In this document: positions 1 through 8,268 of the stretch, in pieces
Layout: every line of letters begins with the position of its first letter
Numbering within the stretch: position 1 is the stretch's first letter
Assembly (NCBI RefSeq): GCF_003671495.1
Contig: NZ_RCHN01000013.1
Location: forward strand, 124,001 to 188,000
Length of the DNA: 64,000 nt
DNA from: Ketobacter sp.
GTDB taxonomy: Bacteria > Pseudomonadota > Gammaproteobacteria > Pseudomonadales > Ketobacteraceae
Direction of reading: 5' to 3'
Position numbers and translations under genes: made by a program
The notes under the pieces: model-generated
The model's database searches: none
Seen by the model: only the letters and a program-made list of their open reading frames with translations
Told to the model about the DNA's origin: nothing

Positions 1-630
1 CAGTTTGCTGATGCCGGCAGAGGCTTCACTGATGCGCCCGGCCAACATGTAAGCGGGTGTGGTCACCAGTTTGCGCGTTTCATCGATGCTGATTTCATCC
101 ACCGCACAGGATTCGTGACTGGCCCCCATGGCCACCACGGCTTTGGCGGCGTCATCCTCATCGCTGCCCAGGGTACACTTGACCCCTTCACCGAACAGCT
201 TGGGAGCCAACGCCGGCGCGATGCACACCAGGCCAACGGGTTTGCCCTGTTGATTCATGGCCTGGATAAAGTTCACCAGATCCTCGTTCACACTCATGCC
301 GGTGCCGTCCACCGCAAAGCTGGACAGGTTCTTGGCCACCCCGAACCCACCGGGTACGATCACGGCGTCATAGTCCTCTGCACGGGCCTCGGCCAGATCA
401 ATGATGTTGCCGCGGCAGAGGCGGGCGGATTCCACCAGCACATTGCGGGTTTCCGGCATTTCCTCGCCCGTCATGTGATTCAGTACATGCATCTGGCTGA
501 CGTTGGGAGCCATGCACTGGAATTCCACTCCAGCCTCGTCCAGCCGCAGCTGCACCAGGGTGGCCTCGTAGATCTCGGCGCCATCAAACACACCACATCC
601 AGACAGGATTACCGCTACTTTCTTTGCCAT
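1..630 (-). CDS. elbB: ElbB-like DJ-1/PfpI superfamily protein (3' end cut by window edge)
   Basis: The 210 visible codons encode nearly the whole protein; only a few C-terminal residues are missing, since the family is about 217 residues. The protein opens MAKKVAVILSGCGVFDG and carries the nucleophile-elbow segment GLVCIAPAL, with the reactive cysteine near residue 137, as in ElbB of E. coli. ElbB belongs to the class I glutamine-amidotransferase-like fold; E. coli ElbB has glyoxalase-type activity and is historically linked to isoprenoid synthesis. The start is set by a strong GGAGG eight bases before the ATG. It is the last visible gene of a same-strand group with the GFA protein and the alpha/beta hydrolase. 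The physiological substrate cannot be read from the sequence. Confidence 0.88.
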   Translation of the reverse strand, partial: MAKKVAVILSGCGVFDGAEIYEATLVQLRLDEAGVEFQCMAPNVSQMHVLNHMTGEEMPETRNVLVESARLCRGNIIDLAEARAEDYDAVIVPGGFGVAKNLSSFAVDGTGMSVNEDLVNFIQAMNQQGKPVGLVCIAPALAPKLFGEGVKCTLGSDEDDAAKAVVAMGASHESCAVDEISIDETRKLVTTPAYMLAGRISEASAGISKL

Positions 631-670
631 TGTTTGCCTCCGTTTCAGATCGGGTTGTTACTGCCGCCGC

Positions 671-1054
671 TCAGGATTCCTGGCTCAGGTGCGCCAGCGT
701 ATGGGCGCCCTGCTCCCAGTTCTGCCCGTCAAAGGATTCGATGGTTAACTGCGCCGGTCTGGTATCCAGGCAACGCACATTAACATCCACCCCATCGGGA
801 TTGGAGCGGGGAATATAAAAGGATTTTATCCCACAGGTTTTACAAAACTGATGTTTCGCCACCCCGGTATTGAAGGTGTAAGTGGTTAGGTTGTCTGCTC
901 CGCTGAGCAGGGTGAACTTTGACTTGGGCACGATCAGGTGCAAAAAACCGGCTTTGGCACAAATGGAGCAATTGCAGTCCTGACTGACCACCGGCTCCGG
1001 TACTTCGATTTCGAACCGCACTGCACCGCAGTGACAGCCTCCTTGATAATGCAT
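671..1054 (-). CDS. GFA (glutathione-dependent formaldehyde-activating-like) family zinc protein
   Basis: The 127-residue protein shows the cysteine pattern of the GFA fold: GCHCGAV at residues 6-12, CNCSIC near residue 27 and FCKTCGIKSFY near residue 70. These cysteines bind zinc in family members. The fold was first described for Gfa of Paracoccus, but most single-domain members have unknown function, so no formaldehyde role is claimed. It lies 12 bases downstream of the alpha/beta hydrolase gene and 40 bases upstream of elbB on the same strand, so the three are probably co-transcribed. Length is normal for the family. Confidence 0.85.
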   Translation of the reverse strand: MHYQGGCHCGAVRFEIEVPEPVVSQDCNCSICAKAGFLHLIVPKSKFTLLSGADNLTTYTFNTGVAKHQFCKTCGIKSFYIPRSNPDGVDVNVRCLDTRPAQLTIESFDGQNWEQGAHTLAHLSQES

Positions 1055-1066
1055 TACTGCCTCACA

Positions 1067-1918
1067 TCATGACACTTCAGAATCCAGATCACCTATTGTA
1101 ACGTTCTCATTCTGCAACCGGGAAGGGGGATTCAACCCCGCCATGAATCCGTACACCGCCTGCAGGAATGGCTCCGGCAGCTCGGCAAACGCCACATGGC
1201 CACAGGGCAGAATCACACGTTCGGCATGGGGCAGCAGCTGCAATGCCCGCTCGCCATCCAGCTGGGCCCGGATCACCGGGTCCTCTGCCCCGAACACCAA
1301 CAGACAGGGCGCCCGCACCTTGGGCGCAATCTCGGTAAGATCGTTCTCCGGTTGCCCGAAGCTGCGCCACAGGGCCCGCCCGAGAGCCACCGGCTCCGCT
1401 GCAGACTGTTCATCGTGGGCGCGGGCGAGCATGGCGCTGCTGACGGCGGTTTTGCGCTTTATGTAGAACCGGGCAAAACGATAGGGCGAAAGCGACAGCG
1501 CACTGCCCTGCAGACGACAAAAACCCTGCGTCAACCAATTGCGGGGCGTAAAGCCACCCGGGGCCACCAACACCAGCCCCCGCACCCAGTGAGGGTGCCG
1601 CGCCGCCAGCTTCACCGCCGCATTGCCGCCCAGGGAGTTGCCCACCAGCACCAAATCCCGCAGCCCCAGGGTGGCCACGAATTCCTCGAGCACCCGATAA
1701 AAATCCTCCACCGTCACCCATTGCCCGGCCACCATGGGCGGTGACTGCCCAAAGCCGGGCCAATCCAGGGCGATCACCCGCCCCAGCCGGGTCAAGGGTT
1801 CCATCACCGCGGCAAAATCCCGCCGCTCCCCCGGGTTGGCATGCAGCAGGAGAATGGGGGCGCCCTGCCCCTGCTCAGAATAGTTCACCACTGCCGAAGG
1901 CAAAGTCACGCTTGGCAT
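1067..1918 (-). CDS. alpha/beta hydrolase
   Basis: The 283-residue protein has an alpha/beta-hydrolase fold: oxyanion region LLLHANPGERRDF near residue 25, nucleophile elbow GNSLGG near residue 95, an acidic residue in FGAEDPVIR and the catalytic histidine in CGHVAF near residue 240. The usual HGxP oxyanion motif reads HANPG here, seen in some members. No signal peptide, so it should be cytoplasmic. ATG at 1918 is preferred over GTG at 1921 because AAGGA sits about ten bases upstream. It is the first gene of the hydrolase-GFA-elbB group and is divergent from the P450 gene. The substrate (ester, epoxide ring-cleavage product or other) cannot be deduced. Confidence 0.85.
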   Translation of the reverse strand: MPSVTLPSAVVNYSEQGQGAPILLLHANPGERRDFAAVMEPLTRLGRVIALDWPGFGQSPPMVAGQWVTVEDFYRVLEEFVATLGLRDLVLVGNSLGGNAAVKLAARHPHWVRGLVLVAPGGFTPRNWLTQGFCRLQGSALSLSPYRFARFYIKRKTAVSSAMLARAHDEQSAAEPVALGRALWRSFGQPENDLTEIAPKVRAPCLLVFGAEDPVIRAQLDGERALQLLPHAERVILPCGHVAFAELPEPFLQAVYGFMAGLNPPSRLQNENVTIGDLDSEVS

Positions 1919-2083
1919 CACCGTATCATCCTTGAGAACTGTGTTCGTACCAAAGTATCAGGCTGCGAGCCCCGCTACCAGCACTGATCAACACCCCCGT
2001 TCAGTTCTTGTACACCTCTGAAATTCAAGGACTTTTGAACTCCCCTGAAAAGGCGTCTTGAACTGCATCGGCAAACCCTCTAG

Positions 2084-2100
2084 AGTATACAGCGTATACT
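2084..2100. promoter_or_regulatory. 17-bp inverted repeat, putative operator upstream of the P450 gene
   Basis: The sequence AGTATAC-AGC-GTATACT is a perfect inverted repeat with 7-base arms and a 3-base centre, 54 bases before the P450 ATG. The GTATAC core is the same as in the palindrome at 8032-8043 beside the GntR gene, although half-site spacing differs. Operator function and the identity of any regulator are inference. Confidence 0.45.
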
Positions 2101-2153
2101 TAAAGTGGACTCACTCCACCCGACAACAAAAACAAGGCAGAGAGAAACGGCAC

Positions 2154-3638
2154 ATGACGGCAGCGAACACGGAACCCAAGCTTCCCCCCGTTCCCAAGGG
2201 CGGCAAAATCAAACACGCAATGAGTCTTGGCATCGACATCTGGAACAACCTGGATCGCTACCAGGAGGAATACGGCGACTCCTTCACCCTCACCTTACCG
2301 GGTCAGGGCCCGATGGTGTGGACCGGCGATCCGGAGGTGGTACGGGACACGTTCGCGCTCAAGCCGGAGCAATATGATCCGTTCTCGGTGCAGATCCCCA
2401 TCGATGTGGGCGAGGAATGCGTGTTGTTTGAAAACTTCAAAAAGCATCAGGATTCCCGCAAACGCATCATTCCCTCCCTGGCCACGGCGCAACTGAAAAA
2501 CCGCGCTGGTGTCATGCACGACATCATCAGTGAGCACATCGATTCCTGGACCGTGGGCGAGGCATTCAATTTCCCCAGGATCGTCGGCGACATGACCCTC
2601 GATATTATTTGCTACACCTTATTCGGCCTGCGCGAAGGGGAACGCAAGGAACGCTACAAGGAACTCATCCTGGGCTGGCTCACTACATCCACCAACGACA
2701 CCATGTTCACCATCGGCCAACTCTACGGCGCCCGTAAATTCCGCGCCAAGCTCAATGCCAAATATCGCCAGCGCACCCAAGAAGGCAAAATGGGCAATCT
2801 GAAGAAGGGGCTGCTGCCCTGGAAACAGCCGCTGGACTACAAGGTGCAACTGGCCCAGATGATCCGCGAAGATGCCGAGGGCATCCGCGCCCGCATGGAC
2901 GAGAACGAAGCCCACATGCTGTCGGTGTTTGCCCGCGCCAAATACGATGACGGCGAATTCCTGGAGATGGAGAAGGTCATTTCCGAGTGCATCGCCATGA
3001 TGGTGGCCGGCCATGAAACCAGCGCCGCCACCTCGTCCTGGATGCTGATCTGGTTGTTGAAAAATCCCCAGGTCATGGCCAAAGTACGACAGGAAATCGC
3101 AGACTCGGTGGCCAAGGTGGGGGAATACGATCCGCTGGTGATCAGCGAACTGCCTTACATCACCGCCTGTCTGAATGAATCCCAACGCCTGTCCCCTTCG
3201 GCGCCGGCCACCGTGCGCTGGCTGACGGACGACACCCAGCTGGGCAAGTGGCTGATGCCCAAGGGCACCTGTGTTTCACCCTGTATGTACCTGACCCAGC
3301 GCCGCAAGGACATCTACGGTGAAGACGCCCATCAGTATCGCCCCGAGCGCTGGCTGGACGGCAGCTGCAAACCCAAGCCGTGGGAATTCTTTCCCTTTGG
3401 CGGCGGTCGCCGGGCCTGCGCCGGCATGGCCCAGGCCCGACAGCAACTGCGGATTATTCTGGCGGAGATCGTGCGCCGGGTGACGTTTGAGTCCAACGAG
3501 GAATATGTACATACCGATGCCCTGCCTACGCCGCGTTTGGTGGGCGGGCAGACCGAACCGAAGGATGGCGTCTGGGTTACAGTGAAAGCGGTACTGCCAA
3601 AAGAAACCGGCATTACTCAGTTCAAGCAAAGTGCGTAA
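2154..3638 (+). CDS. cytochrome P450
   Basis: This 494-residue haem monooxygenase shows all P450 signatures: the I-helix AGHETS near residue 285, the K-helix ExxR in LNESQRLSP, and the haem loop FPFGGGRRACAG with the axial cysteine at residue 422. There is no membrane anchor, so it should be soluble, although it is longer than many soluble bacterial P450s. ATG 2154 (MTAANTEPK) is chosen because the open frame further upstream needs a TTG at 2058 and would translate through the inverted repeat at 2084-2100. No ferredoxin or ferredoxin reductase gene is adjacent, so redox partners must be encoded elsewhere. The CYP family could not be assigned by eye; the N-terminal half is reminiscent of CYP110-type enzymes. 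Substrate unknown. Confidence 0.93.
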   Translation: MTAANTEPKLPPVPKGGKIKHAMSLGIDIWNNLDRYQEEYGDSFTLTLPGQGPMVWTGDPEVVRDTFALKPEQYDPFSVQIPIDVGEECVLFENFKKHQDSRKRIIPSLATAQLKNRAGVMHDIISEHIDSWTVGEAFNFPRIVGDMTLDIICYTLFGLREGERKERYKELILGWLTTSTNDTMFTIGQLYGARKFRAKLNAKYRQRTQEGKMGNLKKGLLPWKQPLDYKVQLAQMIREDAEGIRARMDENEAHMLSVFARAKYDDGEFLEMEKVISECIAMMVAGHETSAATSSWMLIWLLKNPQVMAKVRQEIADSVAKVGEYDPLVISELPYITACLNESQRLSPSAPATVRWLTDDTQLGKWLMPKGTCVSPCMYLTQRRKDIYGEDAHQYRPERWLDGSCKPKPWEFFPFGGGRRACAGMAQARQQLRIILAEIVRRVTFESNEEYVHTDALPTPRLVGGQTEPKDGVWVTVKAVLPKETGITQFKQSA

Positions 3639-3650
3639 GCCGATGCAACC

Positions 3651-3679
3651 GGCAGGGTGGCAGCCATTGCCTCCCTGCC
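3651..3679. terminator. hairpin between convergent P450 and cupin genes
   Basis: GGCAGGG pairs with CCCTGCC, followed by a T-T mismatch and an inner GGCA/TGCC stem around loop GCCAT. It lies between two converging stop codons. There is no U-tract on either strand, so intrinsic termination is uncertain; it may act as a bidirectional 3' end structure. Confidence 0.4.
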
Positions 3680-3680
3680 A

Positions 3681-4034
3681 TTAAAACTGCACCGGCTTTT
3701 CCCAGATACCCAATGCGATGCAACCTTCCACAGAGAGGATGTCATGCCCGGTCCCCGGGCGGTGAATCACCAGGTCACCCACCCCGTAAGTCACAGCCCC
3801 ATCCTGCTGGCTGCCGTGCAGAATCAGGATGTGTTCAAAACCCCGATGCAGATGATTGGCCACCCGCGCCCCGGGCAGGTAATGCAGAAGCGCGGCGCGG
3901 GGCCCCTCTTCTCCGCTGGCATACAGGGTTGCGATAAACACCCCTTCCGCCAAAGGCTCCCATTGATGCCGCGCCAGCAAAGCCTCCTGCTCCAGCATCA
4001 CATTGACCACCAGCGACTTGTCAAAATCATCCAT
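3681..4034 (-). CDS. cupin-fold protein, ChrR-like
   Basis: The 117-residue protein is one cupin barrel of the ChrR/cupin-7 type: WEPLAEGVFIATLY, then PGARVANHLHRGFEHILILHGS with metal-ligand histidines and glutamate, then GDLVIHRPGTGHDI. Members bind zinc or other metals; some are anti-sigma-factor domains, others are stand-alone enzymes or binding proteins. No sigma-factor gene is adjacent. Its start has GGGAG seven bases upstream. It begins 31 bases after the stop of the cysteine hydrolase gene on the same strand, so it is probably the last gene of the five-gene cluster starting at 7958. Function in the pathway is not known. Confidence 0.75.
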   Translation of the reverse strand: MDDFDKSLVVNVMLEQEALLARHQWEPLAEGVFIATLYASGEEGPRAALLHYLPGARVANHLHRGFEHILILHGSQQDGAVTYGVGDLVIHRPGTGHDILSVEGCIALGIWEKPVQF

Positions 4035-4065
4035 TGACGGCTCCCGGATTCAATTTCACTTCAGT

Positions 4066-4749
4066 CTAGCCGATCACGTCCAGTAATGCGGAGGACGTGC
4101 TGGTGGCACCGAACACGCCGCCCTGCATTTTGATCATTTCGATGGCCGCCAGGTGGTTACTGTAGTCGGTGGCGCCGCAGCAATCTTCCAGCAGCAAACA
4201 CTCAAAACCCCGGTCATTGGCTTCACGCATGGTGGTATGCACGCAGACATCGGTGGTAATCCCGGTGAGCACCAGATTCTGGATGCCCCAGGTGTGCAGA
4301 ATCAGTTCCAGATCCGTCGCGCAGAACGAGCCTTTCCCGGGTTTATCAATGATGGGCTCCCCTGGCTGCGGATAGAGTTCCGGAATGATGTCCCACCCCG
4401 GCTCCCCGCGCACCAGAATGCGTCCGCAGGGGCCAGGGTCACCGATTCCGGCACCCATACACCGCGAGCGCCAACGTTTGTTGGCGGGCAGATCGCTGAG
4501 ATCCGGCCGATGCCCCTCCCGGGTGTGCAGAATGTGAAATCCCTGGGCGCGGAAGGCCGACAGCACCCGGCCAATGGGCTCGATGGGCGCACGGGTCAGG
4601 GAAAGGTCGTACCCCATGCTGTCCACATAACCACCCTTGCCACAAAAGTCCGTTTGCATGTCAATGATGATCAGCGCAGTGTTGTCCGGCCGCAGCTCAC
4701 CGTTGTAGGGCCAGGGATAAGGATTGGCGGCCACCGTTTTGTCATGCAT
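4066..4749 (-). CDS. isochorismatase-like cysteine hydrolase (biuret amidohydrolase type)
   Basis: The 227-residue enzyme has the cysteine-hydrolase triad of the isochorismatase-like superfamily: Asp30 in [10 protein letters not shown], Lys136 in [10 protein letters not shown] and Cys169 in [11 protein letters not shown]. The cis-peptide region and the segment [11 protein letters not shown] are typical of biuret/ureidoacrylate amidohydrolases, which release ammonia from urea-like amides. ATG 4749 is chosen over longer options because CAGGAG lies upstream and homologues start close to this point. It is paralogous to the protein at 6456-7124 and is separated from it by the permease gene. The exact substrate is not determinable; biuret, ureidoacrylate, N-carbamoyl amines and nicotinamide-like amides are all possible for the superfamily. 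Confidence 0.85.
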   Translation of the reverse strand: MHDKTVAANPYPWPYNGELRPDNTALIIIDMQTDFCGKGGYVDSMGYDLSLTRAPIEPIGRVLSAFRAQGFHILHTREGHRPDLSDLPANKRWRSRCMGAGIGDPGPCGRILVRGEPGWDIIPELYPQPGEPIIDKPGKGSFCATDLELILHTWGIQNLVLTGITTDVCVHTTMREANDRGFECLLLEDCCGATDYSNHLAAIEMIKMQGGVFGATSTSSALLDVIG

Positions 4750-4844
4750 CACTTTGCTCCTGATGGTTTCACTGTGGTTATGCAGGCTGTGGTTGTACGG
4801 GCATTCCCTATGACGCCAGTGCATGGCTTTTGGTGCAGTCTCTT

Positions 4845-6416
4845 TCAAGTGGAGACTTCGGTGGTGTTGTGCAGATCCGGCACCGGCGCCGAGGCATCGG
4901 CAAAGCGATGACACCCCAGCAGGAGCACGGTCACCATCAAATAGGCGGCGGAGACCAGCGGGCTCTCACCAATGCCAATGGATTCGCCGTGCATGAAACC
5001 AAAGAAGGTAAGCAGGCATCCGGCCAGGGAGAACGCCGCCGCCTTCAGAAAATCCCGTTCGATGACAAAGGTGGCAATGGCACCCAGCACCAATCCACCG
5101 AGGATGGCGCCACCCCCCAACACCGCCAGCCCCTCATACAGGATTCCCACCTGCCCCATGGCCTCGTAGCCCACCGTGGCGGCGTTGGTGCCGGCTGCTC
5201 CCAGGGCGTTGTCGATCATCAATTTGCCCCAGGCTGCCAGGTGCGGCATCAACGCCAACACGATGGCCGGCGCATGGGATTTGGGGGATTCCTGGAAAGC
5301 CTGGGAGCCAATCAACATGCCGATATAAAGCAGAATCGGCGCAATGGCCACCACCGGTATCAGGGCCGAGATAATCGACAGAATACCCAACCAGGCCAAT
5401 ACCAGAATACAAATACCGGTGGCGGCGGAATAACCCAAACCACCGCCCATGGCTTTCCAGCCGGGATGACCGATGTACACCGCGTTGATGAACGGATTCC
5501 CCATCAGACACCCCACCAGGCTCACCGCGCCGTCGGCGGTCAGTACCTTGGTGGTGGGGAACTCATCGCCGGCCACCGCCGCACTTTCCACGTTGTCCAT
5601 GGCCTCCACCAGATCATAGATGCCGAAGGGAATGGCCGTGACCAGTATGATGCCGATGAATTCAAAACCACTGAACACATGGCCCACGGCCGGGATAGGC
5701 ACACTGAAACCGAAATTACTGAAGGCTGCTCCCAGGTTTTCCACACTCATACCGCCGTAGTTCAAGCCCGCGGCAGTGGATATCCAGGCGATGGCTGTGC
5801 CTACCGCAATGGCCACCAGGCCGGCGGGAATGCCTTTGAAATAACGCACGCCCCCAAACCAGGACAGCAGGATGATGGCAAAGCAGGTGATACCGATCAC
5901 CGGTGTCATGAACATTTCCAGCGCCGGACGTAACGATATAAAGGCGATGGAAACTCCGGCCAGGGTACCCAACAACGCCGCCCGCGGTGTTATTTTGCGA
6001 ATCACCGGGGCGATGAACGCACCGATCATCAGCACAAAACTCTGCACAAACACCCAGGTCAGGCCCGCCTCCCAGCCTTTGACGGGATCACCGGTGGTGC
6101 CGGCAATGGGCAGCATGATCACAAACACCACCACAAACATGTGGGGCACACTGATGCCGGACGGCAACGCGCACACATCGTTGCGCCCGGTTTTCTTCGC
6201 CAGCCGATGGGCCAGCCAGGCGTAATAGGTGGTACTCAAAAACAACATCAATCCGGTGGCCGGCAATATGCGGCCGAACACCAGCTCATCCGGCATCTGC
6301 AACACAAACCGCAGCAACCCGGTAAGCACCAGCATGTTCACCAGAATATTGGTGCCGAATCCGAATAATGCATTCCAATCTCCGGGTCGCCACAGTGACG
6401 GTTTAAACTCGTTCAT
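4845..6416 (-). CDS. NCS2-type xanthine/uracil permease family transporter
   Basis: The 523-residue protein has about 12-14 hydrophobic segments and resembles the AzgA/PurP-like branch of nucleobase-cation symporter-2 transporters. Visible features include the first-helix region [28 protein letters not shown], and the conserved [29 protein letters not shown] loop followed by [20 protein letters not shown]. These transporters move nucleobases or similar heterocycles across the inner membrane with protons or sodium. GGAGG precedes the ATG. It is flanked by two paralogous cysteine hydrolases and follows a Tsx-like outer-membrane channel gene, so its likely job is import of the compound those hydrolases cleave (inference). 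Confidence 0.85.
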   Translation of the reverse strand: MNEFKPSLWRPGDWNALFGFGTNILVNMLVLTGLLRFVLQMPDELVFGRILPATGLMLFLSTTYYAWLAHRLAKKTGRNDVCALPSGISVPHMFVVVFVIMLPIAGTTGDPVKGWEAGLTWVFVQSFVLMIGAFIAPVIRKITPRAALLGTLAGVSIAFISLRPALEMFMTPVIGITCFAIILLSWFGGVRYFKGIPAGLVAIAVGTAIAWISTAAGLNYGGMSVENLGAAFSNFGFSVPIPAVGHVFSGFEFIGIILVTAIPFGIYDLVEAMDNVESAAVAGDEFPTTKVLTADGAVSLVGCLMGNPFINAVYIGHPGWKAMGGGLGYSAATGICILVLAWLGILSIISALIPVVAIAPILLYIGMLIGSQAFQESPKSHAPAIVLALMPHLAAWGKLMIDNALGAAGTNAATVGYEAMGQVGILYEGLAVLGGGAILGGLVLGAIATFVIERDFLKAAAFSLAGCLLTFFGFMHGESIGIGESPLVSAAYLMVTVLLLGCHRFADASAPVPDLHNTTEVST

Positions 6417-6455
6417 GGTTGGTTCCTCCCCTTGCCCAGTCTCTTGATGCGGAGT

Positions 6456-7124
6456 TCAGGCGGTGATGGTTTCAATGATGGCAGCTGAGTCGGTTACCCA
6501 ACCAAAGATGCCCCCCTGCGCTGTAATCATGCGTAAGCCTGTCTGATGGAATTCGTCGAAATACGACGCGCAACAATCGGATACTGCAACACAGCGATAC
6601 CCACGATCATTGCCTTCGCGGATGGTGGTGTGCACACAGACCTCAGTGGTGACACCGCACACCAGCAATGTGGTGATGCCGTGGGTAGTGAGCAGCAATT
6701 CCAGGTCGGTTTGATAGAACGCGCCCTTGCCGGGTTTATCGATCACCACCTCCCCCGCCAGCGGATACAACTCCGGAATGATGTCGTGACCCGGCTCCCC
6801 TCGAATCAGTATCCGGCCCATGGGACCATCGGCACCGATGCGGGTGGCGGGATGACCCCGCATGACCTTGGCGGGATGCGCATCGGATAAATCCGCCCGG
6901 TGGCCCTCCCGCGTATGGATCACCATCAGGCCCTGAGCCCGGGCGGCTGCCAGCAACCCCTGACAGGGAACAATGGCCCGGCGCAGTTTGCTGACATCGT
7001 TGCCCAGGCTGCTGCCAAAGCCACCGGGCTCGATAAAGTCCCGCTGCATATCAATGATCACCAGCGCCGTACGGGGCCACTCCAGCTCGATGGATTCCGG
7101 TTCCGCTTTAATTGTCACTGCCAT
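6456..7124 (-). CDS. isochorismatase-like cysteine hydrolase, second paralogue
   Basis: The 222-residue enzyme shows the same layout as its neighbour: Asp25 in LVIIDMQRDF, Lys130 in VIDKPGKGAF and Cys163 in GVTTEVCVHTT, with [13 protein letters not shown] between. Lys-to-Cys spacing is identical in the two proteins (33 residues), Asp-to-Lys spacing differs by one. AGGAGA lies about eight bases before the ATG. It is the second gene of the cluster, between the Tsx-like channel and the permease. Two such hydrolases around one transporter suggest either two successive amide hydrolyses or two related substrates; this is inference. Confidence 0.85.
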   Translation of the reverse strand: MAVTIKAEPESIELEWPRTALVIIDMQRDFIEPGGFGSSLGNDVSKLRRAIVPCQGLLAAARAQGLMVIHTREGHRADLSDAHPAKVMRGHPATRIGADGPMGRILIRGEPGHDIIPELYPLAGEVVIDKPGKGAFYQTDLELLLTTHGITTLLVCGVTTEVCVHTTIREGNDRGYRCVAVSDCCASYFDEFHQTGLRMITAQGGIFGWVTDSAAIIETITA

Positions 7125-7154
7125 GGGGTGTCTCCTGTCGCAACCGGTGTTCGC

Positions 7155-7958
7155 CTACCAGATCCACTTCACCATGGCCTGGGCCACGTCTTCGTCGATG
7201 CCGTCGATGCCGTATTTGTTGCGCCAGATCTGATACTCCACCCCAGCCTGCAACACCCCGGGTGCACCCCAGGTTTTACCCACATCCACCAGCAGGCGCG
7301 GGGCAGTAATCAGGTTGTCCTCGGAGGGGTCCAAGCCGAAGGCGTAATCCAGGAAGCCTTCAAACGCAAAGTCCAGGGAGCCGATGGCAAAGGGTTTGAA
7401 CCAGACCAGGGTGATCTGGTTACCGGTGTCCGTATTGGCTTCATTACGGGCGTAAAAATTTATTTGAAACACCGGCATGCCCGGGACATTCAGGTCCAAC
7501 CCGAGGCCGTAGAGGTAATTGTGAAAACCGTCACCCACCTCCATGGTGGCGCTCAGCAGTACATCCTTGATGAAGCCAAAGCTGAGATCCGCACCGGTCA
7601 TCTTGCCGAAGCTCAGGCGCGGGGAGTATTCGCTGTAAAAACTGGTTTCGATTTCACCGCCGCTGCGATCCGGGTTTACCAGGTCCACAAAGAAAAAGTT
7701 GTCCCCGTATTTCCAGCCGTTGACGTGTTCCACCGTGATCACCGAGCCGGACACCGCATTGGAGTCCAGCTGACCGGTTTCGGTGTTGAAAAAAATGGCT
7801 TCATAAGAATCGCCATACAGATACTGGATATTGGTGGCGCTCCATTGGGCGGCACCGGCCCAGGCGCCTACGGCATAGCCGAGACCACCGAGCACGGCCA
7901 CCGCCTGGAGCAAGAATGGCTTAGCCCACTTTCCAAACGCGCTTTGAACTGGATACAT
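7155..7958 (-). CDS. Tsx-like outer-membrane channel protein
   Basis: The 267-residue protein begins with a signal peptide (hydrophobic stretch PFLLQAVAVLGGLGYAVG, probable cleavage after AWA near residue 34). The mature part is rich in alternating aromatic beta strands and ends in VAQAMVKWIW, an aromatic C-terminus typical of outer-membrane barrels and close to the Tsx/nucleoside-specific channel family. Tsx channels pass nucleosides and small heterocycles. AGGAG precedes the ATG. It is the first gene of the five-gene minus-strand cluster; the palindrome at 8032-8043 lies about 75 bases upstream of its start, in the promoter region shared with the divergent GntR gene. Confidence 0.82.
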   Translation of the reverse strand: MYPVQSAFGKWAKPFLLQAVAVLGGLGYAVGAWAGAAQWSATNIQYLYGDSYEAIFFNTETGQLDSNAVSGSVITVEHVNGWKYGDNFFFVDLVNPDRSGGEIETSFYSEYSPRLSFGKMTGADLSFGFIKDVLLSATMEVGDGFHNYLYGLGLDLNVPGMPVFQINFYARNEANTDTGNQITLVWFKPFAIGSLDFAFEGFLDYAFGLDPSEDNLITAPRLLVDVGKTWGAPGVLQAGVEYQIWRNKYGIDGIDEDVAQAMVKWIW

Positions 7959-8031
7959 ACTCTGAACTCCTGCTTGGCCTTATCACCCGCTTCGGGGTAC
8001 CATTTAGTTAGTGCACTTTGTTGTTCAATTC

Positions 8032-8043
8032 GTTGTATACAAC
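8032..8043. promoter_or_regulatory. perfect 12-bp palindrome, probable GntR operator
   Basis: GTTGTATACAAC is a perfect palindrome in the region between the divergent Tsx-like and GntR genes. FCD-type GntR regulators commonly bind short palindromes with a TATA or GTATAC centre such as TTGTATACAA, so this is the best candidate site for the adjacent regulator. Binding itself is inference. Confidence 0.6.
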
Positions 8044-8227
8044 AGAAAGCAAGCCACATACCAAACCGGTCGGGACGTCGGGTTTATTTTTAATTGGATC
8101 TAGTTTTCAATCGGTTATGGCAGCAGGCGTGGCACTGTGACGGCCCCAGGGGGATGCCGGCGCTGCCTCAAAGATGGGCACGGCACAGGGCGTCGGCGCA
8201 CAGTTTGTGCTCCACCGCACCCTTACA

Positions 8228-8268
8228 GGCAATCAAGAGAGTGGCAATAGAGGAAAGTGGCAATCAAG
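8228..8268 (+). repeat. three short direct repeats before the GntR start
   Basis: GGCAATCAAG (8228), GGCAATAGAG (8243) and GGCAATCAAG (8259) repeat with a 15-16 base period and overlap the possible GTG start of the GntR gene. Meaning unknown; they may reflect a local duplication that also creates alternative start sites. Confidence 0.5.

Noticed and set aside
3651..3679. Strong intrinsic terminator after the P450 gene
   Set aside because: The stem is good but no U-tract follows on either strand, so only moderate confidence is given.
4830..5933. 367-codon plus-strand frame opposite the permease
   Set aside because: Antisense shadow with extreme His/Gly/Gln composition; the minus strand encodes a clear NCS2 transporter.
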